Notes: generated by a model from the sequence alone, not told the origin. Positions 1-9,219 are shown, numbered from the stretch's first letter. The stretch is DNA of 64,000 nucleotides from Streptomyces sp. CC228A (GCF_021390935.1 NZ_JAJPUI010000001.1:1054001-1118000), one strand, 5' to 3'. A program made the numbers and translations.

Positions 1-2
1 CC

Positions 3-1127
3 AAGCTCGGCCGCCAGGGCAGCACCCGCGCCATGTACCGGGGCGACCTGGCGCGCGACATCGTCCGCACGGTGCGCAACCCCCCGGTACGGGAGGGCGC
101 CGGACGCACCGTACGGGCCGGGGACCTGACGGCACGCGACCTCGCCGCGTACGAGACGGTGCGGCGGCGGCCCGCGAAGGTGTCGTACCGCGGGCTCGAC
201 GTGTACGGCATGGCGCCCTCCTCGTCGGGCGGGACGACGGTGGGCGAGGCCCTGAACATCCTGGAGGGCACGGACCTGCGACCCGCCGCCGCCCCCGAGG
301 ACGCGTACCTGCACCGGTTCGTCGAGGCCAGCCGGATCGCGTTCGCGGACCGCGGCCGGTGGGTCGGGGACCCGGCGCACGAGGACGTGCCGCTGGAGGG
401 GCTGCTGTCGCAGCGGTTCGCGGACGCCCGGGCCTGCCTCATCAAGGACGACACCGCCCTCACCAGCCCCCTGCCCCCGGGCGACCCGCACGACGCCGCC
501 CCCGGCTGCGAGCCGTCCGGGAAGGCGGTCCCCACCCCGTACGAGGGCGAGAGCACCACGCACCTGACGACCGCCGACCGGTGGGGCAACGTCGTCGCCT
601 ACACCCTGACCATCGAGCAGACCGGCGGCAGCGCCATCACCGTGCCGGGCCGCGGCTTCCTGCTCAACAACGAGCTCACCGACTTCTCCTTCGCCCCCGC
701 CGACCCCGCCGTCCACGACCCGAACCTGCCCGGCCCGGGCAAGCGCCCCCGCTCCTCGATGGCCCCCACGATCGTGCTGGACCGCCACGACCGCCCGGTC
801 CTCGCCCTGGGCTCCCCGGGCGGCGCGACCATCATCACGACCGTGCTGCAGACCCTGACCGGGGTCCTCGACCGGGGGCTCCCGCTGGTGGACGCCATCG
901 CCGCGCCCCGGGCCAGCCAGCGCAACCAGGAACGCACCGACATCGAGCCCGGACTCGCCGGACAGCACCGGGCCCGGCTGGCCGAGCGCGGCCACGCCTT
1001 CCGCGAGGTCCCCGAGATCGGCGCGGCGACGGGCGTGCAGCGCCTCCCCGGCGGCCGCTGGCTGGCGGCCGCCGAGAAGGTGCGGCGCGGCGGCGGCTCC
1101 GCCATGGTCGTCCGCCCCGCGAGCTGA
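3..1127 (+). CDS. ggt: Gamma-glutamyltransferase, 3' part (gene enters from the left edge)
   Basis: This is the C-terminal portion of a gamma-glutamyltranspeptidase, an exported N-terminal nucleophile hydrolase that cleaves or transfers the gamma-glutamyl group of glutathione and related peptides. The frame is open to the first bases of the window, so the ATG at 33 is internal. The autoprocessing site that creates the small subunit is visible: the STTHL motif, whose first Thr (codon 555-557) is the expected nucleophile, followed by a GNVVAYT segment. Further conserved parts are the NNELTDFS motif, the PRSSMAPT motif and the GSPGGATIITTV motif that lines the substrate pocket. The signal peptide and much of the large subunit lie outside the window. 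Family assignment is strong; the cellular substrate is not known. Confidence 0.93.
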   Translation, partial: KLGRQGSTRAMYRGDLARDIVRTVRNPPVREGAGRTVRAGDLTARDLAAYETVRRRPAKVSYRGLDVYGMAPSSSGGTTVGEALNILEGTDLRPAAAPEDAYLHRFVEASRIAFADRGRWVGDPAHEDVPLEGLLSQRFADARACLIKDDTALTSPLPPGDPHDAAPGCEPSGKAVPTPYEGESTTHLTTADRWGNVVAYTLTIEQTGGSAITVPGRGFLLNNELTDFSFAPADPAVHDPNLPGPGKRPRSSMAPTIVLDRHDRPVLALGSPGGATIITTVLQTLTGVLDRGLPLVDAIAAPRASQRNQERTDIEPGLAGQHRARLAERGHAFREVPEIGAATGVQRLPGGRWLAAAEKVRRGGGSAMVVRPAS

Positions 1128-1244
1128 CCCGGGAGCGAAGCCTCCGGTTCGCAAACTCCCCGTAGCGGCGCCGTAACACGACTCGGGTCGAATGCGGTGC
1201 GTGGCAGGGTCGCCGTCGAAGCGTGCAGGGGCGTGGGTGTGCCG

Positions 1245-2527
1245 ATGACCGAGCAGCAAGCCGGCCGGGCTTCCGTGGAGTTCGCACACTGGCTGGGGGA
1301 GCTGACCGCGCTGATCGACCCCGGGAGCGGGTGGTACGGCGTCTTCCTGGCGCGGGACCCGGACGGCATGCGGGCCTGCCTGTCCGGGGACGAACTGCCG
1401 CCCTGGGACGTCGTGGAGGCGCTCCTCGGGGACTTCGCGGAGCTGCGCGGCGAGGAGCCCGGCCGGGCGCAGACCGCCCGGGCCCGCCGGCTCCACGCGT
1501 CCGCCGCCGCAGAGCGCGACGCCCGGCCCGGCGCGCGCCGCGCGCTCCTCGACCGGCTGCAGGCGGCCCTGCGGGAGCAGGCCCGCGCCGCCGAACGCGC
1601 CCGGGAGCTCACCGCGCGGGCCGGCACCGCACCCGACGGGGCGGGGCGGCTCGCGCACGACCTGGCGTGGCTGCGCGACGACCACGCCCGCGCCACCGCC
1701 CGGGCCGCCGAACTGCGGGCCCGGCTCGCGGCCCTCCCGCAGGACGCCGGACCGCGCCCCGCGCCCGTACGGCCCGAGCCGACCGCCCCCGCGGAGAGCG
1801 GGGCCGCAAGCGGCGCAGGCCCCGCGGTGCCCGGTACGCCTGGCTGGACGAGTCCGGCGGGGACGGCGGGCCCGTGACCGCTCCCCCGAGGCCGGGCCCG
1901 CCGTCCCCGCGGGGGCCGCGCCGACCGGCGCCCGCTTCGGCGGCGGGGGCGCGGACGACGGGCCGCCCCGCCCGCCCTGCCCGAGGCGGGACCCGTCGCC
2001 GCCGGTGACCGGGCCGCGGTCGCCCGCGCCGTGTCCGCGCTCCTCGGCCTGCGGGCCGGAGGCCGCGGCGGCGAGGCGCACGCGCTGCTGTGCGAGGCCG
2101 CCCGCTGGCCCGCCGTACGGCTGCCGCTGCTCGCCGCGGGCTGCACCGCGCCGGGCTGGCCGCCGACTGGGCGACCCTGCTGTGGGAGGCGGTGTCCCTG
2201 CCGACCGCGCACCTGGCCGACGTCGCCGCGGCGCTCGCCGCCGCCGGCCGGGAGGACGACGCCCGGCAGCTCCTGCGGCAGGGCGTGACCCGGCCGGGCG
2301 AGGACGTCGCGGCGGCCGTGACCGGGCAGCGCGCCTCGCGGTGGGGCGCCCGTGCCCTCGTCGAGGTCTTCGTCGCGGTGCGGTCGCCGGAGGACACCGC
2401 CCGGTTCGCCGCCTGCGCCCCGCACCGGCTGGTGCCCGAGGTGCTCCGGGCCGTGCGGACGGCGGCCCCGGCGCGCGAGGCGGCGGTCGTGCACGCCCTG
2501 CGCGTGGCGGGCCTCGTCGTCACCTGA
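1245..2527 (+). pseudogene. Frameshifted conserved actinobacterial gene of unknown function
   Basis: I see one protein spread over changing frames. The ATG at 1245 opens MTEQQAGRASVEF and a coiled-coil-like Ala/Arg-rich segment. Around 1800 coding-like sequence moves to the next frame (KRRRPRGARYAWLDE), around 1885 to a third (GAAPTGARFGGGG), near 1970 back to the first (ALPEAGPVAAGDRAAVARAV), and near 2150 to the frame ending LRVAGLVVT at 2527. All four steps are in the direction of a single missing base and lie in or beside G/C runs. Joined, the product would be about 425 residues with a disordered middle and an alpha-helical C-terminal half. I do not recognise a function. Either the sequence has indel errors or this is a genuine pseudogene; the uniform deletion pattern favours errors. 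Confidence 0.55.
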
Positions 2528-2664
2528 GGTGCCGACGGGCGCGAACCGTCGCGGCACGGCCTCGGTGTGACCGCTATGGACCAGTCGGGTGCGAAAAATG
2601 ATCGACTTCAGTGGGCGACAGCGGCGGTCTTGCCCCGGGATGTGACGGGGCTTACGTTCTCCTC

Positions 2665-2690
2665 CTACGCATCGCTCTACGTGCGTAGAG
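2665..2690. promoter_or_regulatory. Nested palindrome upstream of the pyrimidine catabolism operon
   Basis: Two overlapping inverted repeats sit 32-57 nt upstream of the amidohydrolase start: CTACGCA (2665-2671) pairs with TGCGTAG (2682-2688), and CTCTACG (2675-2681) pairs perfectly with CGTAGAG (2684-2690) around a 2-bp centre. The arrangement resembles an operator that can be read in two registers. The cognate regulator is not in the window. Confidence 0.5.
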
Positions 2691-2721
2691 GCTCTCTGAC
2701 GCCGTGCCGAAGGAGCAGCTC

Positions 2722-3573
2722 ATGTCCCAGCCCGCCCAGACCGTGCGCGCCGCGCTCGTCCAGGCCACCTGGACCGGCGACACCGACTCGATGATCGCCA
2801 AACACGAGGCCCACGCCCGCGCGGCCGCCCGCCAGGGCGCCCGGGTCATCGGCTTCCAAGAGGTGTTCAACGCCCCCTACTTCTGCCAGGTGCAGGACAC
2901 CGAGCACTACCGCTGGGCCGAGCCCGTTCCCGACGGGCCCACGGTCCGCCGCATGCAGGACCTGGCCCGCGAGACCGGCATGGTGATCGTCGTCCCCGTC
3001 TTCGAGGTCGAGGACTCCGGCTTCTACTACAATACCGCCGCCGTCATCGACGCCGACGGCAGCTACCTCGGCAAGTACCGCAAGCACCACATCCCGCAGG
3101 TCAAGGGGTTCTGGGAGAAGTTCTACTTCCGGCCCGGCAACCTCGGCTGGCCCGTGTTCGACACGGCCGTCGGCAGGGTCGGCGTCTACATCTGCTACGA
3201 CCGGCACTTCCCCGAGGGCTGGCGGCAACTCGGCCTCAACGGCGCCCAGCTCGTCTACAACCCCTCGGCCACCCACCGCGGCCTCTCCTCCTACCTGTGG
3301 CAGCTGGAGCAGCCCGCGGCCGCCGTCGCCAACGAGTACTTCGTCGCCGCCATCAACCGCGTCGGCCAGGAGGAGTACGGCGACAACGACTTCTACGGCA
3401 CCAGCTACTTCGTCGACCCCCGCGGCCGGATCGTCGGCGACACCGCCTCCGACAAGGAGGAGGAACTGGTCGTCCGCGACCTCGACTTCAGGCTCATCGA
3501 CGAGGTCAGGCAGCAGTGGGCGTTCTACCGCGACCGGCGCCCCGACGCGTACGAAGGACTGGTGGAGCCGTGA
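2722..3573 (+). CDS. Beta-ureidopropionase / N-carbamoyl amidohydrolase (nitrilase superfamily)
   Basis: This cytoplasmic carbon-nitrogen hydrolase should cleave N-carbamoyl-beta-alanine (from uracil) or N-carbamoyl-beta-aminoisobutyrate (from thymine) to the free beta-amino acid, CO2 and ammonia. The catalytic Glu-Lys-Cys triad is visible at E47 (FQEVF), K121 (KYRKHH) and C158 (YICYD). The protein is 283 residues, normal for the family. I chose the ATG at 2722 rather than the in-frame GTG at 2704 because a GAAGGAGC ribosome binding site lies about 7 nt before it. The stop overlaps the GTG start of the next gene (GTGA), so the two are translationally coupled. The pathway role rests on the dihydropyrimidinase two genes downstream. 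Confidence 0.9.
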   Translation: MSQPAQTVRAALVQATWTGDTDSMIAKHEAHARAAARQGARVIGFQEVFNAPYFCQVQDTEHYRWAEPVPDGPTVRRMQDLARETGMVIVVPVFEVEDSGFYYNTAAVIDADGSYLGKYRKHHIPQVKGFWEKFYFRPGNLGWPVFDTAVGRVGVYICYDRHFPEGWRQLGLNGAQLVYNPSATHRGLSSYLWQLEQPAAAVANEYFVAAINRVGQEEYGDNDFYGTSYFVDPRGRIVGDTASDKEEELVVRDLDFRLIDEVRQQWAFYRDRRPDAYEGLVEP

Positions 3574-4856
3574 ACGACGACCTCCTCGCCCGCCGCAGGA
3601 CCGTGCTGCCCGACTGGCTCGCCCTCTACTACGACCGCCCGATCGAGATCACCCGCGGCGAGGGCCGCCACGTCTGGGACGCCGACGGCCACCGCTACCT
3701 CGACTTCTTCGGCGGCATCCTCACCACCATGACCGCCCACGCCCTGCCCGAGGTCACCCGGGCCGTCAGCGAGCAGGCCGGCCGCATCATCCACTCCTCC
3801 ACCCTCTACCTGAACCGCCCGATGGTCGACCTGGCCGAGCGGATCGCCGCCCTCTCCGGCATCCCCGACGCCCGGGTCTTCTTCACCACCTCCGGCACCG
3901 AGGCCAACGACACCGCGCTCCTCCTCGCCACCGCGTACCGCCGCTCCAACCAGATCCTGGCGATGCGCAACAGCTACCACGGCCGGTCCTTCTCCAGCGT
4001 CTCCGTCACCGGCAACCGCACCTGGACCACCAGCACCCTGTCCGCGCTGCGCACCCTCTACGTGCACGGTGCCGTCCGCACCCGCGGCCCCTTCGCCCGG
4101 CTCTCCGACGCCGACTTCACCGCAGCCTGCGTCGCCGACCTGGAGGACCTGATCGGCCACACCGGGGACATCGCCGCCCTCATCGCCGAACCCGTCCAGG
4201 GCGTCGGCGGCTTCACCGCACCGCCCGACGGGCTCTACGCGGCGTTCCGGGAGGTCCTCGACCGGCACGGCATCCTGTGGATCAGCGACGAGGTGCAGAC
4301 CGGCTGGGGCCGCACCGGCGAGCACTTCTGGGGCTGGCAGGCGCACGCCGCCGGCGGCCCGCCCGACATGCTCACCTTCGCCAAGGGCATCGCCAACGGC
4401 ATGTCCGTCGGCGGCGTCGTCGCCCGCGCCGAGGTGATGAACTGCCTGGACGCCCAGTCCATCTCCACCTTCGGCGGCTCCCCCGTCACCATGGCCGCGG
4501 GCCTCGCCAACCTGTCGTACCTCCTCGAACACGACCTCCAGGGCAACGCCCGCCGCGTCGGCGGCCTCCTCCTGGAGCGGCTGCGCGCCATCTGCGCCGC
4601 AGTCCCCCTCGTCCGGGAGGTGCGGGGCCGCGGCCTGATGATCGGCGTCGAACTCGCCGACCCCGACACCGGCGCCGCCGCCCCCCAAGCCGCCGCGGCC
4701 GTCCTCGAAGCCGCCCGCGACCGCGGCCTGCTCATCGGCAAGGGCGGCGGCCACGACACCAGCGTCCTGCGCATCACACCGCCGCTCAGCCTCAACGTCG
4801 CAGAGGCCGAGGAGGGCGCCGCCCTCTTCGCACAGGCCCTGCACTCCGTCCGGTGA
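3570..4856 (+). CDS. Class III PLP-dependent aminotransferase (beta-alanine/omega-amino acid type)
   Basis: A 428-residue aminotransferase of the AGXT2/GABA-transaminase group. It is expected to transaminate the beta-alanine or beta-aminoisobutyrate released by the preceding enzyme to a semialdehyde. Visible motifs include FFTTSGTEANDTA (cofactor phosphate site), SYHGRS, the ISDEVQTGWGRTG loop with the PLP-contacting Asp, and the Schiff-base lysine in LTFAKGIANG. The start is the GTG at 3570, overlapping the upstream stop; a longer frame exists but runs through the upstream gene. A 49-nt gap separates it from the dihydropyrimidinase gene. Substrate assignment is inferred from the operon. Confidence 0.9.
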   Translation: MNDDLLARRRTVLPDWLALYYDRPIEITRGEGRHVWDADGHRYLDFFGGILTTMTAHALPEVTRAVSEQAGRIIHSSTLYLNRPMVDLAERIAALSGIPDARVFFTTSGTEANDTALLLATAYRRSNQILAMRNSYHGRSFSSVSVTGNRTWTTSTLSALRTLYVHGAVRTRGPFARLSDADFTAACVADLEDLIGHTGDIAALIAEPVQGVGGFTAPPDGLYAAFREVLDRHGILWISDEVQTGWGRTGEHFWGWQAHAAGGPPDMLTFAKGIANGMSVGGVVARAEVMNCLDAQSISTFGGSPVTMAAGLANLSYLLEHDLQGNARRVGGLLLERLRAICAAVPLVREVRGRGLMIGVELADPDTGAAAPQAAAAVLEAARDRGLLIGKGGGHDTSVLRITPPLSLNVAEAEEGAALFAQALHSVR

Positions 4857-4905
4857 GCCCGGTACCCGTCCGCGTCCACGGCAAGCAAGGGGGCCGACCC
4901 GCACC

Positions 4906-6315
4906 ATGAGCACCCGCATTCTCGTCCGAGGCGGCCTCGTCGTCACCGCCGCCGAGGAGACCCACGCCGACGTCCTCATCGAGGACGGCCGCATCGCCGC
5001 GCTCGCCGCGCACGGCAGCAGCGCGGCGGAGACCTGGGCCGACGGCGCCGACCGCGTCCTCGACGCCACGGGCAGGTACGTCATCCCGGGCGGCGTCGAC
5101 GCCCACACCCACATGGAACTGCCCTTCGGCGGCACGTTCGCGTCCGACGACTTCGAGACAGGCACCCGCGCCGCCGCCTGGGGCGGCACCACCACCATCG
5201 TCGACTTCGCCGTCCAGACCGTCGGCCACACCCTGCGCGAAGGACTGGACGCCTGGCACGCCAAGGCCGACGGCAAGTGCACGATCGACTACGCCTTCCA
5301 CATGATCCTCTCCGACGTCGACGACTCGTCGCTGAAGGAGATGGACCTCCTCGTCCAGGAGGGCGTGACCAGCTTCAAGCTCTTCATGGCGTACCCGGGG
5401 GTCTTCTACAGCGACGACGGCCGCATCCTGCGCGCCATGCAGCGGTCCTCCCTCAACGGCGGGCTGATCATGATGCACGCCGAGAACGGCATCGCCATCG
5501 ACGTCCTCGTCGAACAGGCCCTGGCACGGGGCGAGACCGACCCCCGCCACCACGGAGAGGTGCGCAAGGTCCTGCTGGAGGCCGAGGCCACGCACCGGGC
5601 CATCCAGCTCGCCCGGGTCGCCGGAGCCCCGCTGTACGTGGTGCACGTGTCGGCGGAGGAGGCCGTCGCGGAGCTGGCCGCCGCACGCGACAAGGGCCTG
5701 CCGGTGTTCGGGGAGACCTGCCCGCAGTACCTGTTCCTGTCCACCGACAACCTCGCCGAGCCCGGTTTCGAGGGCGCCAAGTACGTGTGCAGCACGCCGC
5801 TGCGGCCGCGCGAGCACCAGGCGGCGCTGTGGCGGGGCCTGCGCACCAACGACCTCCAGGTGGTGTCCACCGACCACTGCCCGTTCTGCTTCAAGGGCCA
5901 GAAGGAACTGGGCCGCGGCGACTTCTCCAAGATCCCCAACGGGCTGCCGGGCGTGGAGAACCGCATGGACCTGCTGCACCAGGCGGTGGTGGACGGCCAC
6001 ATCAGCCGCCGCCGCTGGATCGAGATCGCCTGCGCGACCCCGGCCCGCATGTTCGGGCTCTACCCGAAGAAGGGCACCATCGCCCCGGGCGCGGACGCGG
6101 ACCTCGTCATCTACGACCCGCACGCCCGGCAGACCCTGTCCGCCGCCACCCACCACATGAACGTCGACTACTCGGCGTACGAGGGCAGGACCGTCACCGG
6201 ACAGGTCGAGACCGTCCTCTCCCGCGGCCGGGTCGTCATCGACCGCCGCACCTACACCGGCCGCCCCGGACACGGCGTCTACACCCCGCGTTCCACCTGC
6301 CAGTACCTGGACTGA
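4906..6315 (+). CDS. hydA: Dihydropyrimidinase (D-hydantoinase)
   Basis: A 469-residue cyclic amidohydrolase that opens dihydrouracil or dihydrothymine, and hydantoins, to the N-carbamoyl amino acid used by the amidohydrolase encoded two genes upstream. The binuclear zinc site is intact: HTH in GGVDAHTHMEL, the lysine to be carbamylated in SFKLFMAY, His residues in MMHAENG and YVVHVSAEEA, and the catalytic Asp in STDHCPFCF. Length and motif order match the family. It follows the aminotransferase closely and is followed after 9 nt by the LLM-type oxidoreductase, so all four genes form one operon. Dihydropyrimidine dehydrogenase, the first step of the reductive route, is not in the window. Confidence 0.94.
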   Translation: MSTRILVRGGLVVTAAEETHADVLIEDGRIAALAAHGSSAAETWADGADRVLDATGRYVIPGGVDAHTHMELPFGGTFASDDFETGTRAAAWGGTTTIVDFAVQTVGHTLREGLDAWHAKADGKCTIDYAFHMILSDVDDSSLKEMDLLVQEGVTSFKLFMAYPGVFYSDDGRILRAMQRSSLNGGLIMMHAENGIAIDVLVEQALARGETDPRHHGEVRKVLLEAEATHRAIQLARVAGAPLYVVHVSAEEAVAELAAARDKGLPVFGETCPQYLFLSTDNLAEPGFEGAKYVCSTPLRPREHQAALWRGLRTNDLQVVSTDHCPFCFKGQKELGRGDFSKIPNGLPGVENRMDLLHQAVVDGHISRRRWIEIACATPARMFGLYPKKGTIAPGADADLVIYDPHARQTLSAATHHMNVDYSAYEGRTVTGQVETVLSRGRVVIDRRTYTGRPGHGVYTPRSTCQYLD

Positions 6316-6324
6316 GGAAACCCC

Positions 6325-7338
6325 ATGGACTTCGGACTCGTCCTGCAGACCGACCCCCCGGCCTCCCAGGTGGTCAGCCTGATGAAGCGCGCGGAGCGCA
6401 ACGGCTTCCGCTACGGCTGGACGTTCGACTCCGCCGTGCTGTGGCAGGAGCCGTTCGTCATCTACAGCCAGATCCTCGCCCACACCACGAAGCTGCACGT
6501 CGGCCCGATGGTCACCAACCCCGGAACCCGCACCTGGGAGGTCACCGCCTCCACCTTCGCCACACTCAACGACATGTACGGCAACCGCACCGTGTGCGGC
6601 ATCGGCCGCGGCGACTCGGCGATGCGGGTCGCCGGCCGGAAACCCGACACCCTGGCCCGCCTCGGCGAGGCCATCGGCGTGATCCGCGACCTGGCGGAGG
6701 GCCGAGAGGCCGAGGTGGACGGCCGGCCCGTCCGCATCCCGTGGATCCGCGACGGCCGCCTGCCGGTGTGGATGGCCGCGTACGGCCCCAAGGCCCTCGC
6801 CCTGGCCGGGCGGAAGGCCGACGGGTTCATCCTCCAACTCGCCGACCCGTTCCTGACGGAGTGGATGGTCAAGGCCGTCCGCCGGGCCGCCGCCGACGCC
6901 GGCCGCGACCCCGCGTCGGTCACCGTCTGCGTCGCCGCGCCCGCGTACGTCACCGCCGACGACTCGCCGGCCGCCCTGGCCCACGCCCGCGACCAGTGCC
7001 GCTGGTTCGGCGGCATGGTCGGCAACCACGTCGCCGACCTCGTGGCCCGCTACGGCGAGCACTCCGACCTGGTCCCGGAGGCCCTCACGGCGTACATCAA
7101 GGACCGGCAGGGCTACGACTACAGCCACCACGGCCGCGCCGGGAACCCCTCCACCGACTTCGTCCCCGACGAGATCGTCGACCGCTTCTGCCTCCTCGGC
7201 CCCGCCGAGGCCCACCGCGACAAGCTGCGCCGCCTCCAGGACCTGGGCGTCGACCAGTTCGCGGTGTACGCCATGCACGACCACCGCGAGGGCACCATCG
7301 ACGCGTACGGCTCGGACGTCATCCCGGTGGTCGGCTGA
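6325..7338 (+). CDS. LLM-class (luciferase-like) flavin/F420-dependent oxidoreductase
   Basis: A 337-residue TIM-barrel oxidoreductase of the bacterial luciferase-like superfamily. The N-terminus MDFGLVLQTDPP, the GPMVTNPGTR strand, the GIGRGDSAM loop and the LPVWMAAYGPKA segment are typical of F420- or FMN-dependent members. The start follows a GAGGAAA ribosome binding site and lies 9 nt after the dihydropyrimidinase stop. Members of one subfamily are often found next to hydantoinase genes, but the reaction is not established. It might act on a pyrimidine-derived intermediate or supply the missing ring-reduction step; that is a guess from position. It is the last gene of the operon. Confidence 0.85.
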   Translation: MDFGLVLQTDPPASQVVSLMKRAERNGFRYGWTFDSAVLWQEPFVIYSQILAHTTKLHVGPMVTNPGTRTWEVTASTFATLNDMYGNRTVCGIGRGDSAMRVAGRKPDTLARLGEAIGVIRDLAEGREAEVDGRPVRIPWIRDGRLPVWMAAYGPKALALAGRKADGFILQLADPFLTEWMVKAVRRAAADAGRDPASVTVCVAAPAYVTADDSPAALAHARDQCRWFGGMVGNHVADLVARYGEHSDLVPEALTAYIKDRQGYDYSHHGRAGNPSTDFVPDEIVDRFCLLGPAEAHRDKLRRLQDLGVDQFAVYAMHDHREGTIDAYGSDVIPVVG

Positions 7339-7853
7339 ACACCGCCGCCTCGGGCTGCTGCGTCAGCACGTTCCCCTGCGGGTGCGCCTGCCCTCTGCCG
7401 CTCCGCGGTGTTCGCGCGGCGCGTGCTGCCGCTCCCCGACGTACGGGCCTCGACCCGCACAGCGGACGGTGGGGAGCCCCGGCGTGGCCGCATGACGGCC
7501 TCGCCGCGGGCCCGCCACACCGGCGGGCACACGACTGCGGTACAGGGCGGGCCGGCCGCCCGCGCAGCAGATCGCCGTCGGCCGGGAGCGGTGGGAGGAG
7601 GTGGCAGGCCGTTCCTGTACGACTGCGGCATGACCCGCACGGCACACGACCAGGGGACGTGGAGCGATACCGGCGGCCGCCGCCCCGCTGCAGTGCGCGC
7701 CGCCCCTCAGGCCGCCCGGCTCCGGCGTGCCGAGCCGGAAAGGGCGGTGGCCTGCCTGCCTGGGCGCGGGCAGGCGGTGAAGCGTGACTTTGGTGAGGAC
7801 GCAGGGCTCGCCCCACCCCCCGGCGCGGCTGGGCGCACTGATAGAACCCCGTC
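7339..7853. other. Intergenic region without a recognisable gene
   Basis: About 515 bp separate the pyrimidine operon from the Imm10-like gene. Several overlapping open frames exist on both strands, but none shows a family motif, a convincing ribosome binding site or the expected third-position GC pattern. I see no clear terminator hairpin with a T-run. Confidence 0.5.
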
Positions 7854-8264
7854 ATGACATACCGGTTCATCGCCCGTGTCGTCACGACCGAGATCGACCC
7901 CGACGGGTACTTCACCGAAGCCGCTCTTGCCGAGGGTGAGGACGGAAGCGGTTTCCTCATGATGTTCATGGCAGGAGAAGAAGACCCCGATGAGCAGGAG
8001 GCCGCCCTCGGGATGGACACGCACTGCCTGGTCACGGCCGGACAGGGCACCGCGTACGGCTGTGTTCGGGAAGCCGTCCTGACGGGCAACGTCCTCCGCA
8101 TCGTGCTTGACCCCGAAGCGCTGGGAGATCTGCGGCTGACCGACCCCGAGGTCGAGGCCGTCCTCGAGGCACCGGCCGAGGACGTCAGGCGGTTTCGCGA
8201 AGTCCTCGCTCAGGTGCTCGGGTACGGGCGGGTGGACGCGGTGCCCAGCCGGGTCGGTATCTGA
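7854..8264 (+). CDS. Imm10-like immunity protein
   Basis: A 136-residue acidic cytoplasmic protein. Its N-terminal pattern MTYRFIARVVTTE, the conserved GMDTHCLV segment and the GTAYGCVREAVL strand fit the immunity protein 10 family, which neutralises polymorphic toxins delivered between bacteria. The ATG at 7854 begins the family-conserved sequence directly. No polymorphic toxin, WXG100 gene or secretion gene is adjacent, so it would be an orphan immunity gene giving protection against toxins of other strains. The assignment comes from my recall of the family pattern, not from a search. Confidence 0.7.
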   Translation: MTYRFIARVVTTEIDPDGYFTEAALAEGEDGSGFLMMFMAGEEDPDEQEAALGMDTHCLVTAGQGTAYGCVREAVLTGNVLRIVLDPEALGDLRLTDPEVEAVLEAPAEDVRRFREVLAQVLGYGRVDAVPSRVGI

Positions 8265-8580
8265 CGCGCGGTCTGCGGAGGCATCCACGGCTGACAGCCC
8301 TGCCGATCGGCGGGACCACCGTCGCCCGCCGCCCCGTAGGGCCATCCGGGAAGGGCCGGGGCGCCTGCGCCCTCATCACCGTTCCCCTCGCCCCGCCCGA
8401 TTCGTCCACGGCATCGACGCGCTTCGACACCTGTGCGGAGGCGGGAACCACGAGACGGGATCAGGGTCGGGGTGTTCATGAAGCTCGACCGCACCCGCAC
8501 GGGGCGACTGGGGAAGAGGCCGAGCACTGGCGTATGTTCGCGCCTGTGACACGTACCGTGAGATCCCGACGGCCGGCCCG
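8265..8580. other. Intergenic region, nothing recognised
   Basis: Just over 300 bp between the Imm10-like gene and the next conserved hypothetical. I find no plausible small gene and no clear promoter, only short shadow frames. Confidence 0.45.
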
Positions 8581-9102
8581 GTGAGCGGCTGGTGGAAGTA
8601 TCTGGATGAGCGGACCCGGCGGGAGGTCGATGCCGACGTGCTGCGCGACCGCCGGCTGCCGGCGGTCAGATCCGTCCGGGAGGCGTTGCGCCCGCTGGGG
8701 GTGGGCCTGCACGAAGCGGAGGGGGTGGTCCGCGCGCGGTACGAGGCCCTGGGCGACCGCGTACAGCACACGCCGCCGGATCCGCTGGACCTCCCCTCGC
8801 TCGCCGCCCGCGCCGCGGCTCTGCCGGGCCGTGTGGCGGCGGTGGAGGCGCTGTGGGACGGGGACACGGTGCACGACTGGTTCGTGCTCCTGGTCGCGGT
8901 CCTGGACTCCCCGGAAGGGGAGGGCCACCTGGCGACTGTCCACCGCCGGTCCGACGGCCCTCCCCTGGGTGTCACGGCCACCGAGGCCGGGCAGGCGCTG
9001 GCCGACCACCTTTGCGTGCCCTTCCACTTTGCGTCTCCGGACCTCCCTGATGACGACGCCCCGCGCTGGAGGACGACCCGACGGTCGGTGGAGGACCCGT
9101 GA
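8581..9102 (+). CDS. Conserved hypothetical actinobacterial protein
   Basis: A 173-residue soluble protein starting at a GTG. It begins MSGWWKYLDERTRREVDADV, has a helical first half, a central AVEALWDGDTVHDWFVLL strand-helix segment and a C-terminal FHFASPDLPDDDAPRW motif. I recall this layout from conserved Streptomyces proteins of unknown function. I cannot name a domain. The start was chosen because the family-like sequence begins at this codon; the ribosome binding site is weak. It lies next to an Imm10-like gene and may belong to the same group of defensive orphan genes, but nothing in the sequence proves that. It is convergent with the sugar permease, with a hairpin between them. Confidence 0.65.
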   Translation: MSGWWKYLDERTRREVDADVLRDRRLPAVRSVREALRPLGVGLHEAEGVVRARYEALGDRVQHTPPDPLDLPSLAARAAALPGRVAAVEALWDGDTVHDWFVLLVAVLDSPEGEGHLATVHRRSDGPPLGVTATEAGQALADHLCVPFHFASPDLPDDDAPRWRTTRRSVEDP

Positions 9103-9191
9103 CCGGGGGCGTGGAGCGGGGAGCGGGAGGAGGGCCCGCCGCGAGGCCCACTGCGGGGACACCGCGTGAGAGGGCATGCCGGCACGGCGGT

Positions 9192-9219
9192 GCCCGCCGG
9201 GCGGCGGCACCCGGCGGGC
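9192..9219. terminator. Bidirectional hairpin terminator
   Basis: GCCCGCCGGG (9192-9201) and CCCGGCGGGC (9210-9219) form a perfect 10-bp stem with an 8-nt loop between two convergent genes. There is no T-run, as is usual in Streptomyces. Confidence 0.6.

Noticed and set aside
4792..7284. An 830-codon open frame on the minus strand opposite the dihydropyrimidinase and LLM genes
   Set aside because: It is the mirror of two well-conserved plus-strand genes, is rich in Val/Gly/Asp repeats typical of antisense frames in GC-rich DNA, and has no motif or ribosome binding site.
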